Assembly: GCA_017562135.1 (NCBI GenBank)
Contig: QEYB01000448.1
Coordinates: 248,001 to 312,000, forward strand
Direction of reading: 5' to 3'
Length of the DNA stretch: 64,000 nt
Source of the DNA: Dipylidium caninum
Lineage: Eukaryota; Platyhelminthes; Cestoda; Cyclophyllidea; Dipylidiidae
Shown: positions 25,366 through 38,181 of the stretch, piece by piece
Layout of the letters: every line of letters begins with the position of its first letter
Numbering within the stretch: position 1 is the first letter of the stretch
Program-made: the position numbers and the translations under genes
Notes under the pieces: generated by a model
Told to the model about the DNA's origin: nothing
Database searches by the model: none
What the model saw: only the letters and a program-made list of their open reading frames with translations

Positions 25366-25996
25366 TAAGTGTGGAGGAAGTGAAAAAGTAATGCTGCGAA
25401 GCGACATTTTTTATTTCTCCGCGTGTAATAATAATAATAATAATAAAAGGAATTTGTTTTCGGGGTTACTTAATCACCGGTCAGTCCGTGCGAGCTGTGA
25501 ACTTCGCCCCAACCTGTTTGGCCAAATAAATGGCCATTTTTCGTGAGGACAATTGCGTCCCCAGACCCGTGGGAATATGGGAGACCTCGGGGGGTGGCAT
25601 AAAACTTTTAAATTCCTTTTTTAATGTAAGTAGGCAACTTCTTATTGCCAATTTTTAATGGCTGTGATGCAGCTCTCGAAGCTCCCGCCTGCGTCTTCAT
25701 ATATAATTACGATTTTGAACTTAAAGTCGTGTTATTTCCTCGACTCTGCGGAAATTAGTCCTGTTGGGGGGATTTCACCGAGTCTGCTCATCTGAAGATG
25801 CCCGTGGGAGTTGGAAAGTATGCATCGAGAATGAAGATGAGACGAGGAGACGTCATAAAAGCGCCCGCCTCCCCCCTCCCGTCTGCCCCAACTAGACAAA
25901 ACCAATTTCTATCCACGACACCACGAAAAGGCGATACACCGTGTCAGACTCATTTTGATTTGTCTTAGGGGAGAATTTGGGTTGGGGACGAAAGAA

Positions 25997-26078
25997 GAGG
26001 AGGAAGAGGAGTAGAAGGAGCAGAGGAGGAGGAGGAGGAGGAGAGGAGGAGGAGGAGGAGGAGGAGGAGGAGGAGGAG
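25997..26078. repeat. GGA microsatellite
   Basis: A nearly pure GGA trinucleotide tract followed by GTGTGTGTG. On the minus strand it creates false serine-, leucine- and proline-rich frames. Confidence 0.85.
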
Positions 26079-27063
26079 TGATGAGTGTGTGTGTGCCTGA
26101 GAGGACGCAGCGAAGTCGAGAAAGCAGATGTCGGCATCTTTGAGATTCTGGACGGGACTCGTAAATCTCCAGCCCAGGCAAGAATAATGTCCGATTGCCG
26201 ACAAACGCGGCTGACACCGGCACTACTAAGTATAATCGGCTCTCCTTCACTCAACCCTACAAAGCAAATTTTGCGATTTGAGCGGTGGGAAATGAATTTT
26301 GGTGAGCGTTGTCACCTTCCTCAAAATTGCCTCCCCCCTCCACCTCTTTTACCTTACACACGCATGACTTAACTTTGATTTTCCAGATATTACAAGAATT
26401 CATTTGCCTGTACACGAGTTGGTAGAAGGCGCCGCGGATGAAGAGAAAATTTAGTTTTTATTTTGTATTGTGCAAGTGGCAAGCGTATTTAGCCTTTTTT
26501 ATTAAAAAACATCAACTCAAACCTGGACTCTGTGGGAATGAGGGCAGCCAAATGTCCGCCTGGTCGACACACTTCTCAATCCGTGGCTAAATAGTCGAGT
26601 GAATTGGAGGTGGACGTACCATTGCAGCTTTCGGTCCGGACACTACGCCGGCGCTCGTTAAATGCCTTCACTCGTCCGAAAACGGGCTTGTTGAATCTCG
26701 AATCCCCCAAATGCACTTCTTGAGCGACTGGAGAGGGAAATAGGCGGAGGAAGGGTATTTTGAGGAACGAATTTCTAATAAAAGCCGTGGCAGCAGCACG
26801 TTTTTGCACGGTGGTCTACATTCCAACTCATTCAGAGCGCACACCTCTAAGAGGGTTGTAATTTATTAATGGGCGAAAGGAGGCAAAAAGAATGAAATGT
26901 CCGACCTGTTAATATGTGGTAATACGTCAGTAATTATTTATCGCCATCCAAGACAGGATGGTGAGATTGTCAGGCCTGGGAGCGTAGGACGGAGATTGAG
27001 AGACCTTCACCAGGTGAAGGGATTCTCTCTGTCATCAGTGCATGTTTTACAGCCACTCTTTTT

Positions 27064-27092
27064 ACGGGACGGGACGGGACGGGACGGGACGG
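27064..27092. repeat. CGGGA pentamer tandem repeat
   Basis: Five to six head-to-tail copies of the pentamer CGGGA ending in GGGG. The regularly spaced GGG triplets could form a G-quadruplex. Confidence 0.85.
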
Positions 27093-28303
27093 GGACTGTC
27101 AAACCATGTCACTCAGTTCTCTGCCTCGCTCTCCCCCGCCTGGCGCCCATTACACTCATTGACTAGGCGGCATGCAAAGTTGCGTATTGTGAGGTGAGGA
27201 TGTGGCGTCATTCGAGAACGTACGTGAATTTTGATGAGGTAAACAATTAGCCACCAGTCAGGAGGAAGCATGGACACTCAATGAATGTGAGTAGAAGTAA
27301 AACTAGTCCCGCGAAGTCTGCGCTTATAACCGCTCCTTCCTAATGGGGAGATATTCAGAGACCAAATGAGACAGTAATTTTTTCAATTGGCATGACAGTT
27401 TGATCCACAAATGCATTCTTACCACCCTATCGACAGCGTGTTCAACAATAAAACGCTGAAAAGTAGCTAAGGATACCAAAAATAGTTTTACGCATGCATT
27501 TTGTAGTTCACAGTTAAAGTTGTTTAATCTGCAATGAGTATAGGGAAAAGACTGTAGACTTGTTGGCAAACAAATTAGAACTGATTTTCCTGGCGCATTC
27601 ATGGTGGAGGAGGAGGGGAAGAGGCGAAGGAGGCGGAGGCGGAGGCGGAGTACCTAAAGGCCAAAGAATTATTGTTCACCCGCCTCCCACTACCACCTCC
27701 AACCTCCTTCTAAATATGTGTCTCGGGGGGACTTTATTTGCCATTCCAATTTTTACCTAATTTAGCTATAAAAATGCACCATCATGCTGGCAAGTATGTT
27801 CACCTACACGAGTCATTAACACTTCTTATGACGCAGTTAACAGAATTCGCATAACTGGAGTACTTAAACCCCCAATTTGGCCAAGTTCTTAACCCTCTTG
27901 GAAAACTGGACAGGCGATTATCACTTGAGCCTGATGAAAACACAGGTCGGTTTTCTCCGACCCGTGGGAGCACAAAATTGTATTATCCCGTGCACATCCT
28001 GCAGCCCAGCTTCCTTGTCCGCATTTCCCCGGTGAGTTTTTCTGTCAACTAGCCCTACTCCCCTTCCGATCTGAATGGGCCTTCACCCTTGGCAGCCAGT
28101 ACTTTCCCAGCGCCGGCGCGGTCCCAGTCTCCCTGTCTTCTCAAAAGCACCGAAAACCCTCGTTGTGAGGGAGTTTTAGTGGCTCCACCTTTGCTGCTAA
28201 TGGCACGAAGCTGAGAGGAGGTATTCAATCCACACACACACACACACACGCTGCCGAACATCCAGTTGCATGGCTTTCGCATGGTGTGGCCATTACTATC
28301 CTG

Positions 28304-28381
28304 GTAACCTGGCAACCGATTTTGCTTAAATTGTTATTGTAAGGAAAATGGCTTTTTCATGGCAAGAGCTGCCATAGCAAC
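28304..28381. promoter_or_regulatory. Two RFX X-box-like motifs
   Basis: GTAACC-T-GGCAAC at 28304-28316 fits the X-box consensus GTNRCC(0-3)RGYAAC exactly. GCTGCC-AT-AGCAAC at 28368-28381 fits with one mismatch. RFX factors bind such boxes upstream of ciliary genes. The nearest gene downstream is TTLL4, whose family glutamylates tubulin, but its ATG is 2.8 kb away, so the link is speculative. Confidence 0.35.
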
Positions 28382-28389
28382 CACGAAGG

Positions 28390-31194
28390 CGTCAAGTCCC
28401 GGCTCATCGCCTATTGTTTTGCTGGAAGGTGAATGCATTTCTCCTCGAGGTATAATGCCAGGGCCAAGTCTATTAATTTTCTTCCAACAGGCCTACTTCG
28501 ATCGCCAATTCAAGGAATATTATAACACACTTTGTGATGAAAATTGCTCGAGAGGAAGAAGAGCCATGCCCCTATCCTACAATGCACTTGGAGAAAGCCA
28601 TGATAGAAAACTTGTGTGGAGAAGGATGAGGAAGAGAGGACTCATAGTTTACAGGAATGTGAGGGTAAAATAGATGCGTTGATGAACTTTTGCTGTGAAG
28701 GTCACTAACCAAGTCACCACCGAACTCGAGCATCACCATGTTCCGCCACTGGGGCCCAACCGTTTTGGGTGGGTTGGCAAGAGTTAAACAGTTCATGTTG
28801 AAGCGTGCAAACGCAGTCCAAGGAGAGGACGAGAATGTTCGCATGGTCCCTCTTTGAATAAAATTGGAAACCATTGTCCACCGCTGTTTGAGCTATAAAA
28901 TGGGGTTGACTTTTTCAGCCAAGATATTACTACTCTTGATTATTTCTAATATTACGTCCAACTACTCTTTAGAAGTGGGCTTTATGATCCCTGAGTCGTC
29001 AATAGTTACGAGTTCATGATGGTCAAACTTGGTTCAAGTACCGCTGTGACCCCTGGCAGTAGAAAAATGCCATGCTGGAGGATTAAAGACTATATTTTGG
29101 ATCGCAACATATGATTTTAGCGCCACTACGTCCCGAGCAGTGTTGCGAAGAAGGCAAGAATAAAACAAGTTTACCAAAAATCACTATTTTAAGAGTGATG
29201 TGGCCATAATCTTTACATCTTGTGCTTGTAGAATGCTAGTCAGCTGCGGAAGCAACGGAAAAAAATATGTACGTGAATACCTGTGACTTACTTTTGACCT
29301 GTTTTATAATAGGCAAAACAGACAAAATGTTGGGTAGCCGACAAAATTTTGTATGGTCAGCAGATTGTTAAATTTGCACCTATTTGTAGCAAAATGCTCT
29401 ACCGTTTTATTAAATAACGTCCTACTGTCAGTAGGTTACAGAATGCGTTTGAACACGGCTTCATTAGCGCTAATTTTCACGCAGGCAATAAAAAAACACA
29501 TAGACATGTTTTTCGACATTTGCTTCCACTGACTCTCACCCCACCTAGGAATTTTGATTTGTCTACAAATTGTACACCGATATTCTCCTCGAGTCAGCCA
29601 CTCGGGCCCTCCTCCACATTGCCATTAATGCCCTTTCTCCTCAACGCACTCGAATGCTTAAATGTCCAAATTCGGGTGGTGCCACCAGACAAAAGCATTT
29701 AATAAATAATATTTGCACCTATTAGGTCACGCAATGGTACATTTTTCTAATGCTCAAATGGAGTGACAATGAACCCCGTTACGTGTAGTTTAATGAGGCT
29801 ACATTGAGTGCAAATGCCAGTTTGTTTTTGGGAACAAAATTACCACTGGCATATTTTGAACTTATTGTGCTTCCTCTTTCCAATATACAGGTCGTAATTT
29901 TAAAATGAAAGCCGAAAACTTTATCAGCATAGCTCAAATCATAGTATTTATTATGGAGTTAAAATATGTACCCTCAAATTTCAGAGGGACTTTAATTGAT
30001 AAAGGCTTATTAGTTCCATTGAATCCAGATAAATTTTTAAAGGATGCTGCCCTACTCTAATTCACCCTGTTTCCCGATTATGTTTTATAATATAGGGACA
30101 TAGGGACAAGGAATAATAGAGAAGGCTACTTCCCTCTGTGAATTTAATGAGTTAATAAGGGCTTTGTGATATAACATTCTTTAGAAGTTTATTAAAAATG
30201 AGGCTACATTAGTAGCAGGATGGGAATAATTAGTGTACGAGATCAAAATTTCAATACGGCGCAAATAGGGTTATTCATGCGGCGTAAAATCGGCAATTTA
30301 TAGATTGATTCACATTTGGCCATGGCGTGGTCACAAAAGGAAGATAACTTTACAGAATCTAAGGCCTTGGCTGCTGACAATCATTATATTCGTTAAGGTA
30401 AATAATTGTGGATGGGTGAGAGCATAATAAACAAGTCTCCATCAATGAATTTGTATTCCGCTGGAAAAAGGTAGGTCGGCCGCATACATAATTGGCATTT
30501 TAATGTCACTTATAATGGAGACACCGCCTTTTCTTCCCGGCCATTCATATTAAAATGACATATGTAGCGTCTGTACAAGAACAAAACTTATAAAATTAAC
30601 TACATGCTGAAACCTTTGTTAAGTAATGTATTTACCGTACGTGATCTTATTGGATTCTGATCACTAACATGTTGTTGTATAAACTAATTCAAGGTCGGTT
30701 TCTGTGGTTACGGTGGGTCGAACTTTGAATGCAAGTAGAGTAGCGTGGAAGTCCAGCGCTTGTCTCAATGACCCCGCACAATTTTTTCGCTAGCACTTCC
30801 ATGTCGCATATTCTTTGAGCCTATATTGTATCTCGCAACATGCACTTACAGAAATCTGTTACGCAAAAAGGGAACCAGAATATGCTGAAATAGATGTTGC
30901 TTCGAAACATAATTAGCAAAACACTAGGTTTAACCCGTAAAAATAGTCACAGCGATTTAATTATTTCTGCAACTAGACCTATACTATAGTTTATATATCC
31001 ATTACCTTTGGTAATTTTATGGGAATGATAGCTTCCTGGGTCTCAGAAAATGCCTTTGTCTTAGAGGGCTCAAAATAGTAGTTCACAATTTATACTGCTT
31101 ATAATTTATATCCGCAACTGAATATTTACACAATTTTGATTCTTCAGGTTTTCCAATATAATCCACTTAAGAAATAAGTGTACAAGTTCCAAAA
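28390..31194. other. AT-rich upstream region of TTLL4
   Basis: No gene supported. AT content rises towards TTLL4. A 100-codon minus-strand frame at 28572-28874 has no recognisable domain. An acceptor-like TTCTTCAG lies about 45 bases before the TTLL4 ATG, which could be the end of a 5' UTR intron or a trans-splice site. Confidence 0.4.
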
Positions 31195-34100
31195 ATGAAC
31201 ACGGGGTACCGAAACATCAAGTCACGTCCCGAAGTTGGAGACCTCAATAATAGTGGACAAGAGTCTTCGTTTCACGGTGGGAGTTCCTTTTCTGGAGCAG
31301 AGTACTGTCTACACGGTTCTTTTTCGGGAATACATGGAAAAGACCTAAATCCATATGTTCAGACTTTTGTCCGTTCAACAAGTTTAAACTTAAAAGTTCC
31401 TGAGGTAAAATTGAAATCGTCGGTTCAGGAACCCGTGAGAATATTTATAGAAAGACTGTACCCTCGAAAGAAAACCAGCTTCCATTTTGACGATTACCAC
31501 AAAGATGCTACAAATATGGGCTTTAATAAATTAGCCAATACTAATACCAATGTGGAAGTAATCAAGCAATGCACAACACCTAACCGTAGGGATTTCAACA
31601 TGCTGGAAATATTACGCAGTAGAAGTAAATCTACAGCAACATTACGAAAATTGGAAACAGTTTCGTCTCACACTCCACGCTGCTCTAGGTAATCAGGGGC
31701 TTATCAATCTTATAATTATGTATATTTAGAGACTGCACTGACTCATATAAGTGAATCACTTACGTCTGTTAAATCAACTGCCCTATTTTACAGATAAATT
31801 TACTAATTTATCTGCGGAGATTGAGTGACTTGTGGTAACGTACCAGCAATATAGCGGCAGAAAGTATTGGTCTATGGCGTTGGTTAATTTTAGGGATTTT
31901 AGCAAAGAAAATGGAGTGTCCATGGGATCTCTCGACTTCCCACAGGTAACTGAGGCCTGTAGGTTACAATAATTCCCGCATTTTCAAACTTTACATCCAA
32001 ATTGTTACATTATGTTAGGGCGTTTCCTCGCCCCATATGATTTTATTCAATTCTTCTCGGTAGACAGAGAAACAGGTCTGCAACTGTTCATCTACAAATT
32101 CCTTGTAGCTATTTATATTTATCCCAGGAGACTTTTTATCTTTTCCGCCATTTTTGTTTTTCCAACGTCAATAACAACCTATTGGTGCTTTAGGTCTTTT
32201 TATTGTGATCAGTAAAAACACCAGCTGCCGCAATTTTGCTTCTTCTTTAGGGAGACGAATGGCTCTCCGCCCACTCTAAAGCGTGCAAGTCAAGCAGTTA
32301 CAATACCATTGGTTCCTCCCAGAGCGCAAACTTTCCATCTATACCTGAGAAGCATTCAAACTCACACAGGCTATCTCCTATAATAACTAACGAAATCCGC
32401 GAGGAGAACAAGGAGGGTGCGCAATTTATTCCATAATGTCATGTTCTTATTTTAAGATGATTTTAGAAGCAATCAGACGCTTTTTCGAGCATTTGGTTAG
32501 AAAATTCAAGATGTTGCCAAACACACAATAGCCCTCACAAAGTTTTGGACACAAATCACCTGAGGTTTACTGGTGGCTCTTTTAATGTCAATAACATTAT
32601 GCTATTAGTCCAGTCTTAAATTTTGGATTTCTCCAGTTGTCTGGGTATAACGAGAACTACCACTAACTGTTACGATTTGTAGATTTAAATACACAGCATG
32701 TCTCAAGTAATCGGATTTTTGAGAGGCAACGGCGAAAAGACCGTTCACCCAAGGGAAAAGATGCCGCTCCACAGCCAGTCCCGTCAAAAGACTTAACTGA
32801 TAGTCAAAGAATTAGGCAAACCGTCAAGGTTAAAGGAGACGCTGAGCCAGCAATGCCACAAAACCCCAAGAATTCAAATAGCTTTCTTGACCCATTAAAG
32901 CAACACTCTGCCTTAATTTTCTCAATGTTCCCCAAAGTCCCTCCTTGTCTCCGTTTTCCCGACGAGAACGATAAGGGTGAATTACTTTTTCAGGCAAAAA
33001 AGTGGTTTGGGGGTTTTCAATACACCATAAAGTCTCACGACTTCTATCCTTAGTTGACCTCTTGCCGTCGGAGTTTCGGAAACTCTTACACTGGAGACCG
33101 AGCCTTGTGACTCCTACTGTCGTAAAACAAATTTTAACAAGAGCTCATTTTCGCGCATCAAATGGTAAGCTCGGAGTGGACTGACCGAGTCCATCTGAAG
33201 CCTGACATATAATATCGTTTCGTCTATCCGTTTCAGTGACTGCTGTCACAGATGACCTTGACACGACCGGTAATTTGTTTGTCATTTTTTTGGCCTACAT
33301 TTTCTCCTCCGACATATTCAAGGAAGCTTTTGACAACATTGCAGAATCTTCTGACTGGATATATTACTTTGGAAAACACCTGAAACCAGACGTATTTCTT
33401 ACGATTCGAGATTACCAAAAGGCATGTTTTCGATGTCTGCCAACATCCTCCGAGATATCAGACTATTTGCCAACTTTTTTTCAGGTGAATCATCTCCCGT
33501 GTTCATTTCACTTGGGTCGCAAAGATCGTCTGTGGCGAAACATTTCAGCTATGCAGAAGAAATTCGGTGTGGAGGACTTCAACTTTGCTCCCCTAACATT
33601 TTGTATGCCAACGGACTTGGAGAAGTTTAAAACTATTTGGAACACTGAAGGTGCAGAACATCAGTGGATTCTTAAACCCGTAAGTTAAAACTCTCTACAA
33701 CTCCTTTGCAATTTAACTAGCAAAGGGATATCGTAGACCTCCTCACTAAAACTTGATTCGGTATTGGCGATATTTCCAAAAAAAACTGTTAGTAACTTCT
33801 TCCGCATTTGTTTACATCCCTCTTGCCGGTGGACATTGAAGCCCGCATCGGCAAGAGGCTTGGGAGTTCGAGTTGTAAATAAATGGTCACAGATACCGAA
33901 GAAGAGGCCTCTTATCGTCCAAAGGTACGTAACACTGATGTCATTAGAAAAAATCGGTGGTTCCCATAACGGATAATTCATTCTTCTTCTAAGGTACCTC
34001 AACAATCCCTACCTGATCAACAACAGCAAGTTTGACCTCCGCATCTACGTCTTCATTTACTCAGTCTATCCACTAATCGTGTACGTCCATGAGGACGGTC

Positions 34101-36445
34101 TAGTGCGCTTTGCATCTCACATGTAAGTTATTACTTTTATTTATAAAAAACAATCAGAATAAAACTTGGCTGCGCATCGTAAAGGCGACTAGCCGAAATG
34201 GCACAACTCATCGAAAAGGCCACTTTCCTTGCACACCGTTTTTTTCAGGCGTTTCGCCGTTTGTACACACTTCGGACTTTTTGCCACTGCAGATACACAA
34301 ATTCACCTCGGTTCGCTGGGAACCGGTACGTGCACCTAACAAACTACTCTATCAACCGCCAAAATGTGGATTATGTCTCAAATGCGAGCGACGAAACATG
34401 TACAGGACACAAGTGGTACGCCGTTGATTTCTCCTTCTTGTTCCCCCAACCGTATAATCAGCCTAAAGGCGCCAATTGTCTACTTGGCAGGAGTTTGCGA
34501 GCGTTATGGGCTTATTTAAAGTCGCACAATGTGCAACCCGACCTTGTTTGGAATTCCATCAAGGACGTAATTGCCAAAACCTGCATCGCTATAGAACCGC
34601 ATTTGAAGAATGCCGTAGACACCTACTGCAAATCGTCGTACAGTGTTCAAGAGCTTTTCGGCTTCGATATTCTTCTCGACGAGAAGTTAAAACCATGGGT
34701 TCTGGAGGTCAACGTCTCACCGAGGTAACCCCAATTTAGGGTTCGGAGAAAGTAGACATACACCGACATTTCTATGATAATCAGGCATCAAATCTACAGT
34801 ATATACGAACCCCATGAAAAAGGGAATGAAACATTTGGACCCTTTCAGCATGCACATTGATTCACCACTCGATTCGAAGATCAAAGGCACAATGATCAAG
34901 GACATGCTCAATTTGACTGGACTTATTTTACCCAGTCCCAGAGACATTTCTAATGGGAGTTTCAGAGCATCCTCTATATCACAATCAAGTGCGATCCCCC
35001 GGCTACCACCGTACCAACATCTGAATATAAACCCAAACCGTGACAACGTTCGTTTCAACGTTCAACAATCCACCCCCAATACTATTGCCGAAATAAATCC
35101 GACTGAAAACGGTAAGAAAAGCATTGAAACTTAATTATCAAGTTACCTAAAGTACACTCCACAGATAGCACTATTGAGAACGGCGTTTACGTATTTAGAA
35201 TCCACAAAATGGGCCAAGGATATAAAAAAACCTCCAGCGCCACCACACCCGTGGCTATTGGATCGTAGGATGACAATGTCGAAATTGAGTGATGATGAAC
35301 GCCAAAAGCACGAATACTACGTGCTGCGAGCCTATGAAGCTGGTCCGTCGAGATTCGATAAGATGGATGAGACTTCGGAACATTTAGAGACAGCCGCACA
35401 AAGTACAAATCAACCAGAAGCGCAGCCGGACGTGGAACCTTTGTTACTGCCTATAACACCGGAACAAATGGACACCCCCACCAGCATATCGCAAGGCGCC
35501 GGACCTGACTCCATAGATTTGGCCTTCTTCGTAAAACTTCAAGAGGACCACAAACGCGCCATGGAACGAAGAAGATTGGAGCGTAGGCAACAACTCCAAC
35601 ACCCGAAAATGCGGGTTTCGGGAAATGGTAAGATTTCTGAAAAATACTTTCAGAGCACAAACAGTTTAGTAGGAAACCGGGCGGGAGTATATTCATACTT
35701 TCGTCAAACATCTTCCTACTCTTCTACCATCATATCCTGTTATCGTGCTACATTCACGTGCACTGAAATCGGCAGAAAATCCAAGGAAATCAGTGACAGA
35801 GGGAAAGGAGTGGGACAACTTAGATTCTCCGGTGGCATCAATGACCACACACAAGCCAACCGCCTTGGAACACTTTAGATGGGCTGTGGAGCATATTCTC
35901 GACTTTATCACGCCATTCGATTTACGTTGCTTGGTGCAAATGCTCGACACAAAAAAAAGATCCGGTTCTTTCCAACCGGTATTTCCGGCTAGCAATGCCA
36001 ATACCACAGCATCATATTTGCGGTTCTTCGACAAACCGCGCTACCCAAACCTTCTGATATTTGCCTATTTTGACAAATACGGAGAATCAACAGAAGGTGA
36101 GTTGTCGAGCAACTCTAACTTCAAAGATTAAGCACATCAATTAAGAACGGTGCTGGTAAATAATGAATCAATTTATGCAATATAGGTATAACAATGCTTT
36201 CTCAATTATGCGAAAAGGAGGTGCATTTGAAATCGTGTTACTTTGGTGATGAATTGGACGAAGTAATATCTGGAAACCTCCATCAACACCACTACCGGAT
36301 ACCCCAAGTGGTTACGGAGCAAATAGAGCAAAAAGAAACACCACTTTTGGCTAGGGGGAAGAGCTCTAATATTTTTTTACCATTAGTTAAAACATCATGT
36401 ACAAGACTCCTAGTGCATTGTGCAACAATGTATCGTCTACACTAG
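31195..36445 (+). CDS. TTLL4: Tubulin polyglutamylase, TTLL4-type
   Basis: Adds glutamates to tubulin side chains (family knowledge). Sixteen exons stay in frame to give 1097 aa: 31195-31688, 31894-31945, 32251-32416, 32683-32976, 33054-33164, 33237-33269, 33345-33421, 33485-33679, 33842-33924, 33994-34122, 34293-34415, 34491-34724, 34849-35111, 35169-35627, 35776-36096, 36186-36445. Residues 1-300 are a low-complexity N-terminus. The TTL ATP-grasp domain spans about 305-695. Landmarks are NHLPCSFHLGRKDRLWRN, PASARGLGV (ATP loop), KFDLRIYVF, HLTNYSIN and LKPWVLEVNVSPS (metal- and nucleotide-binding Glu/Asn). A charged tail follows, as in TTLL4. Other TTLLs are less likely because the SFHLGRKDRLWRN and LNLTGLILP segments are TTLL4-like. 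Exons 2 and 3 rest on splice signals and frame only. Intron 7 starts with GC. The start is the first ATG of the first coding exon. Confidence 0.9.
31791..31814. repeat. 10-bp palindrome in TTLL4 intron 1
   Basis: CAGATAAATT and AATTTATCTG flank a 4-base loop. A second palindrome, TAAGTGA-A-TCACTTA, lies just upstream near 31750. Function unknown. Confidence 0.6.
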
Positions 36446-36720
36446 AACGATATTCCAAAAAATATATTTTACGCCACTAGAAAAAAATGGAAGTGAGGTC
36501 AGGAGTGGGGCGCATCAATTTATAGTAATGTCTCGTCGAATACGAAAGCTTTATGCACACATTAGCATGATGTATTCGACATGCGGCAATCGGTGATGAA
36601 TGAATAGGTGAAGTCAGTTTTGTCAATATAAATATTATAAAACAATCAATAATTATGTGGGCCGACGCCGGATAAACAAGTCCGCAGAAACCAAGACCCA
36701 ATTACCAGGTGGCAGTCATG
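36446..36720. other. Convergent 3' intergenic space
   Basis: 275 bases separate the TTLL4 and GPS2-like stop codons, which face each other. No canonical AATAAA is obvious for either gene, so the 3' ends may use variant signals and could overlap. Confidence 0.5.
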
Positions 36721-38181
36721 TCACTGCTGTGGTTGTGGCGGTTGGGATTGAGAACCACGACCAGCGTAGAGTGCGGCGACCTGTTGCTGAGCAGCAAGCT
36801 GTTGGGCTAGTTGGATCTGCTGAGCAGACTGGCCAGTAGTAATACTGCCCCGGTATCCTGTGGGAGCTGGAGGAAGAAAGGTAGCACTACCACTGCCACC
36901 AGCGCCACCAAGTGACGATACGGAGACAGCGGAAGAGGAAATACTCCCGGGAGTAGCGAGACCGGAGGTGGGGGGAGAACGCACGTTTGAACCGAGGGAT
37001 GAAGCAGTCACCATTGCCGCCAACTTAGGATTGTTTAAGAACGCAGATAGAGTTCCAGCACCAACCGCATTTAGTATCTCCGCTGTAAAATATCGAAAGA
37101 AGAAAAGTGAGTTTGAAATCAACATAAACAGGGACAGATAGCCCGTCGAAAACAGTGTTAAGAATATGAAAGCATGATTTAAAAAGTATCTCAAGTATAA
37201 AATTGGGACTGGATGACATAAAAATGAAGAGAACAAAGATAACTTGTACCCGATTGCATTTTTCCACTGGCTGCACCAAACTCTACAAGATATTTCGAAA
37301 TTGCTTGAAGTTCCTGTGCATTGAGGTCTCGGTTTCCCAAGACGTTACTGACACCAGCATCAGAGACACTCTTTGAAGATACTTGCTGTTGCTGAGATAA
37401 AAACGAACCGTAGAGCGCCATTTGCCGTTTATCAAAATTCGAAAAAGGTCCCGATCCGAGAGCATGGTTAGCATTCGACGAGTCATGAACTCCATGATTT
37501 GATGATGGAGAAGAAAACTGAATATAATTTCATATTAGCAGATATTTAGGCGAGTATTGGAAACACGAATAATAAGTACCTGACTCGGACAATACAATTG
37601 ACCAACTTGCTTCCTCAGGGCGTTTGTTTGGTTTATAACATCCCATGAAGAGCCACTAACGAAGCCCTTGTGTGGGGCTTTTGATAATACAAGAAGAGCT
37701 TCTTGAGGGGCCCTATTTTGGTATTGGTCAGCGTACAAACTCGCTTTTTCCATATGAATTCTAGAAGGTACACAAAGAAACAAATAACTTACTGTTGATT
37801 TCGGGCTCGGATCTCCGCTTCCCGCATTTTACATTCTTGGGTTATCTGTTTGAACCTTGTAAAAAGGGCATCTTTTTCAGTCTTGAGAAGTGAAATTCTT
37901 TTCTTAGTTTCGAAAATCTGAAAAAATATCTCCCAAACAAGAGTTACCTCACGTTTGGCATTTTCCAAAGATTCGGTTGAAAATTTTATTTGTCTCCTGC
38001 GTTCCTCTCGTTCTTTCTTTAATCGCTTGTAATAGTCAGCTTGCGCACGTTCTATTGAAGTTAAGTTCAAGGTTCAGGTACCCTCGGCCTCACGTTTGCG
38101 TTTGTTCATGATAAATTTTTTTAGTTTTTGATACATTGCTTGATTTAGCTTTTCCCTTTCAAACGTTATAGCGTTCGGCAT
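36721..38181 (-). CDS. GPS2: GPS2-like corepressor subunit
   Basis: GPS2 is a subunit of the NCoR/SMRT-HDAC3-TBL1 corepressor complex and contacts it through an N-terminal coiled coil (family knowledge). Six exons on the minus strand join in frame to 379 aa: 38181-38082, 38051-37948, 37917-37793, 37760-37580, 37517-37250, 37082-36721. The first 110 residues align along their length with GPS2: REKLNQAMYQKLKKFIM near residue 9, then KRLKKEREERRRQ, then ETKKRISLLKTEKDALF. The rest is low complexity, rich in Ser, Ala and Gln, ending in a QQ-rich tail. Introns 1-3 are only 30, 30 and 32 bases. The ATG chosen sits where the GPS2 N-terminus begins. An in-frame open stretch continues upstream behind an acceptor-like TTCAG, so a longer start is possible. 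Confidence 0.75.

Larger units (their letters stand above)
25366..28299. other. Noncoding stretch, simple repeats
   Basis: No gene recognised. It holds an AAT tract (25426-25447), a GGA tract (25997-26078), a pentamer CGGGA repeat (27064-27092), a GGA/GGC stretch (27603-27650) and a CA tract (28231-28250). Confidence 0.45.

Noticed and set aside
25892..26254. Serine-, proline- and leucine-rich minus-strand frames
   Set aside because: They run through a GGA tract; all three frames stay open because of the repeat.
28572..28874. 100-codon minus-strand frame with protein-like composition
   Set aside because: No family recognised and no splice partners seen; a protein search would be needed before calling a gene.
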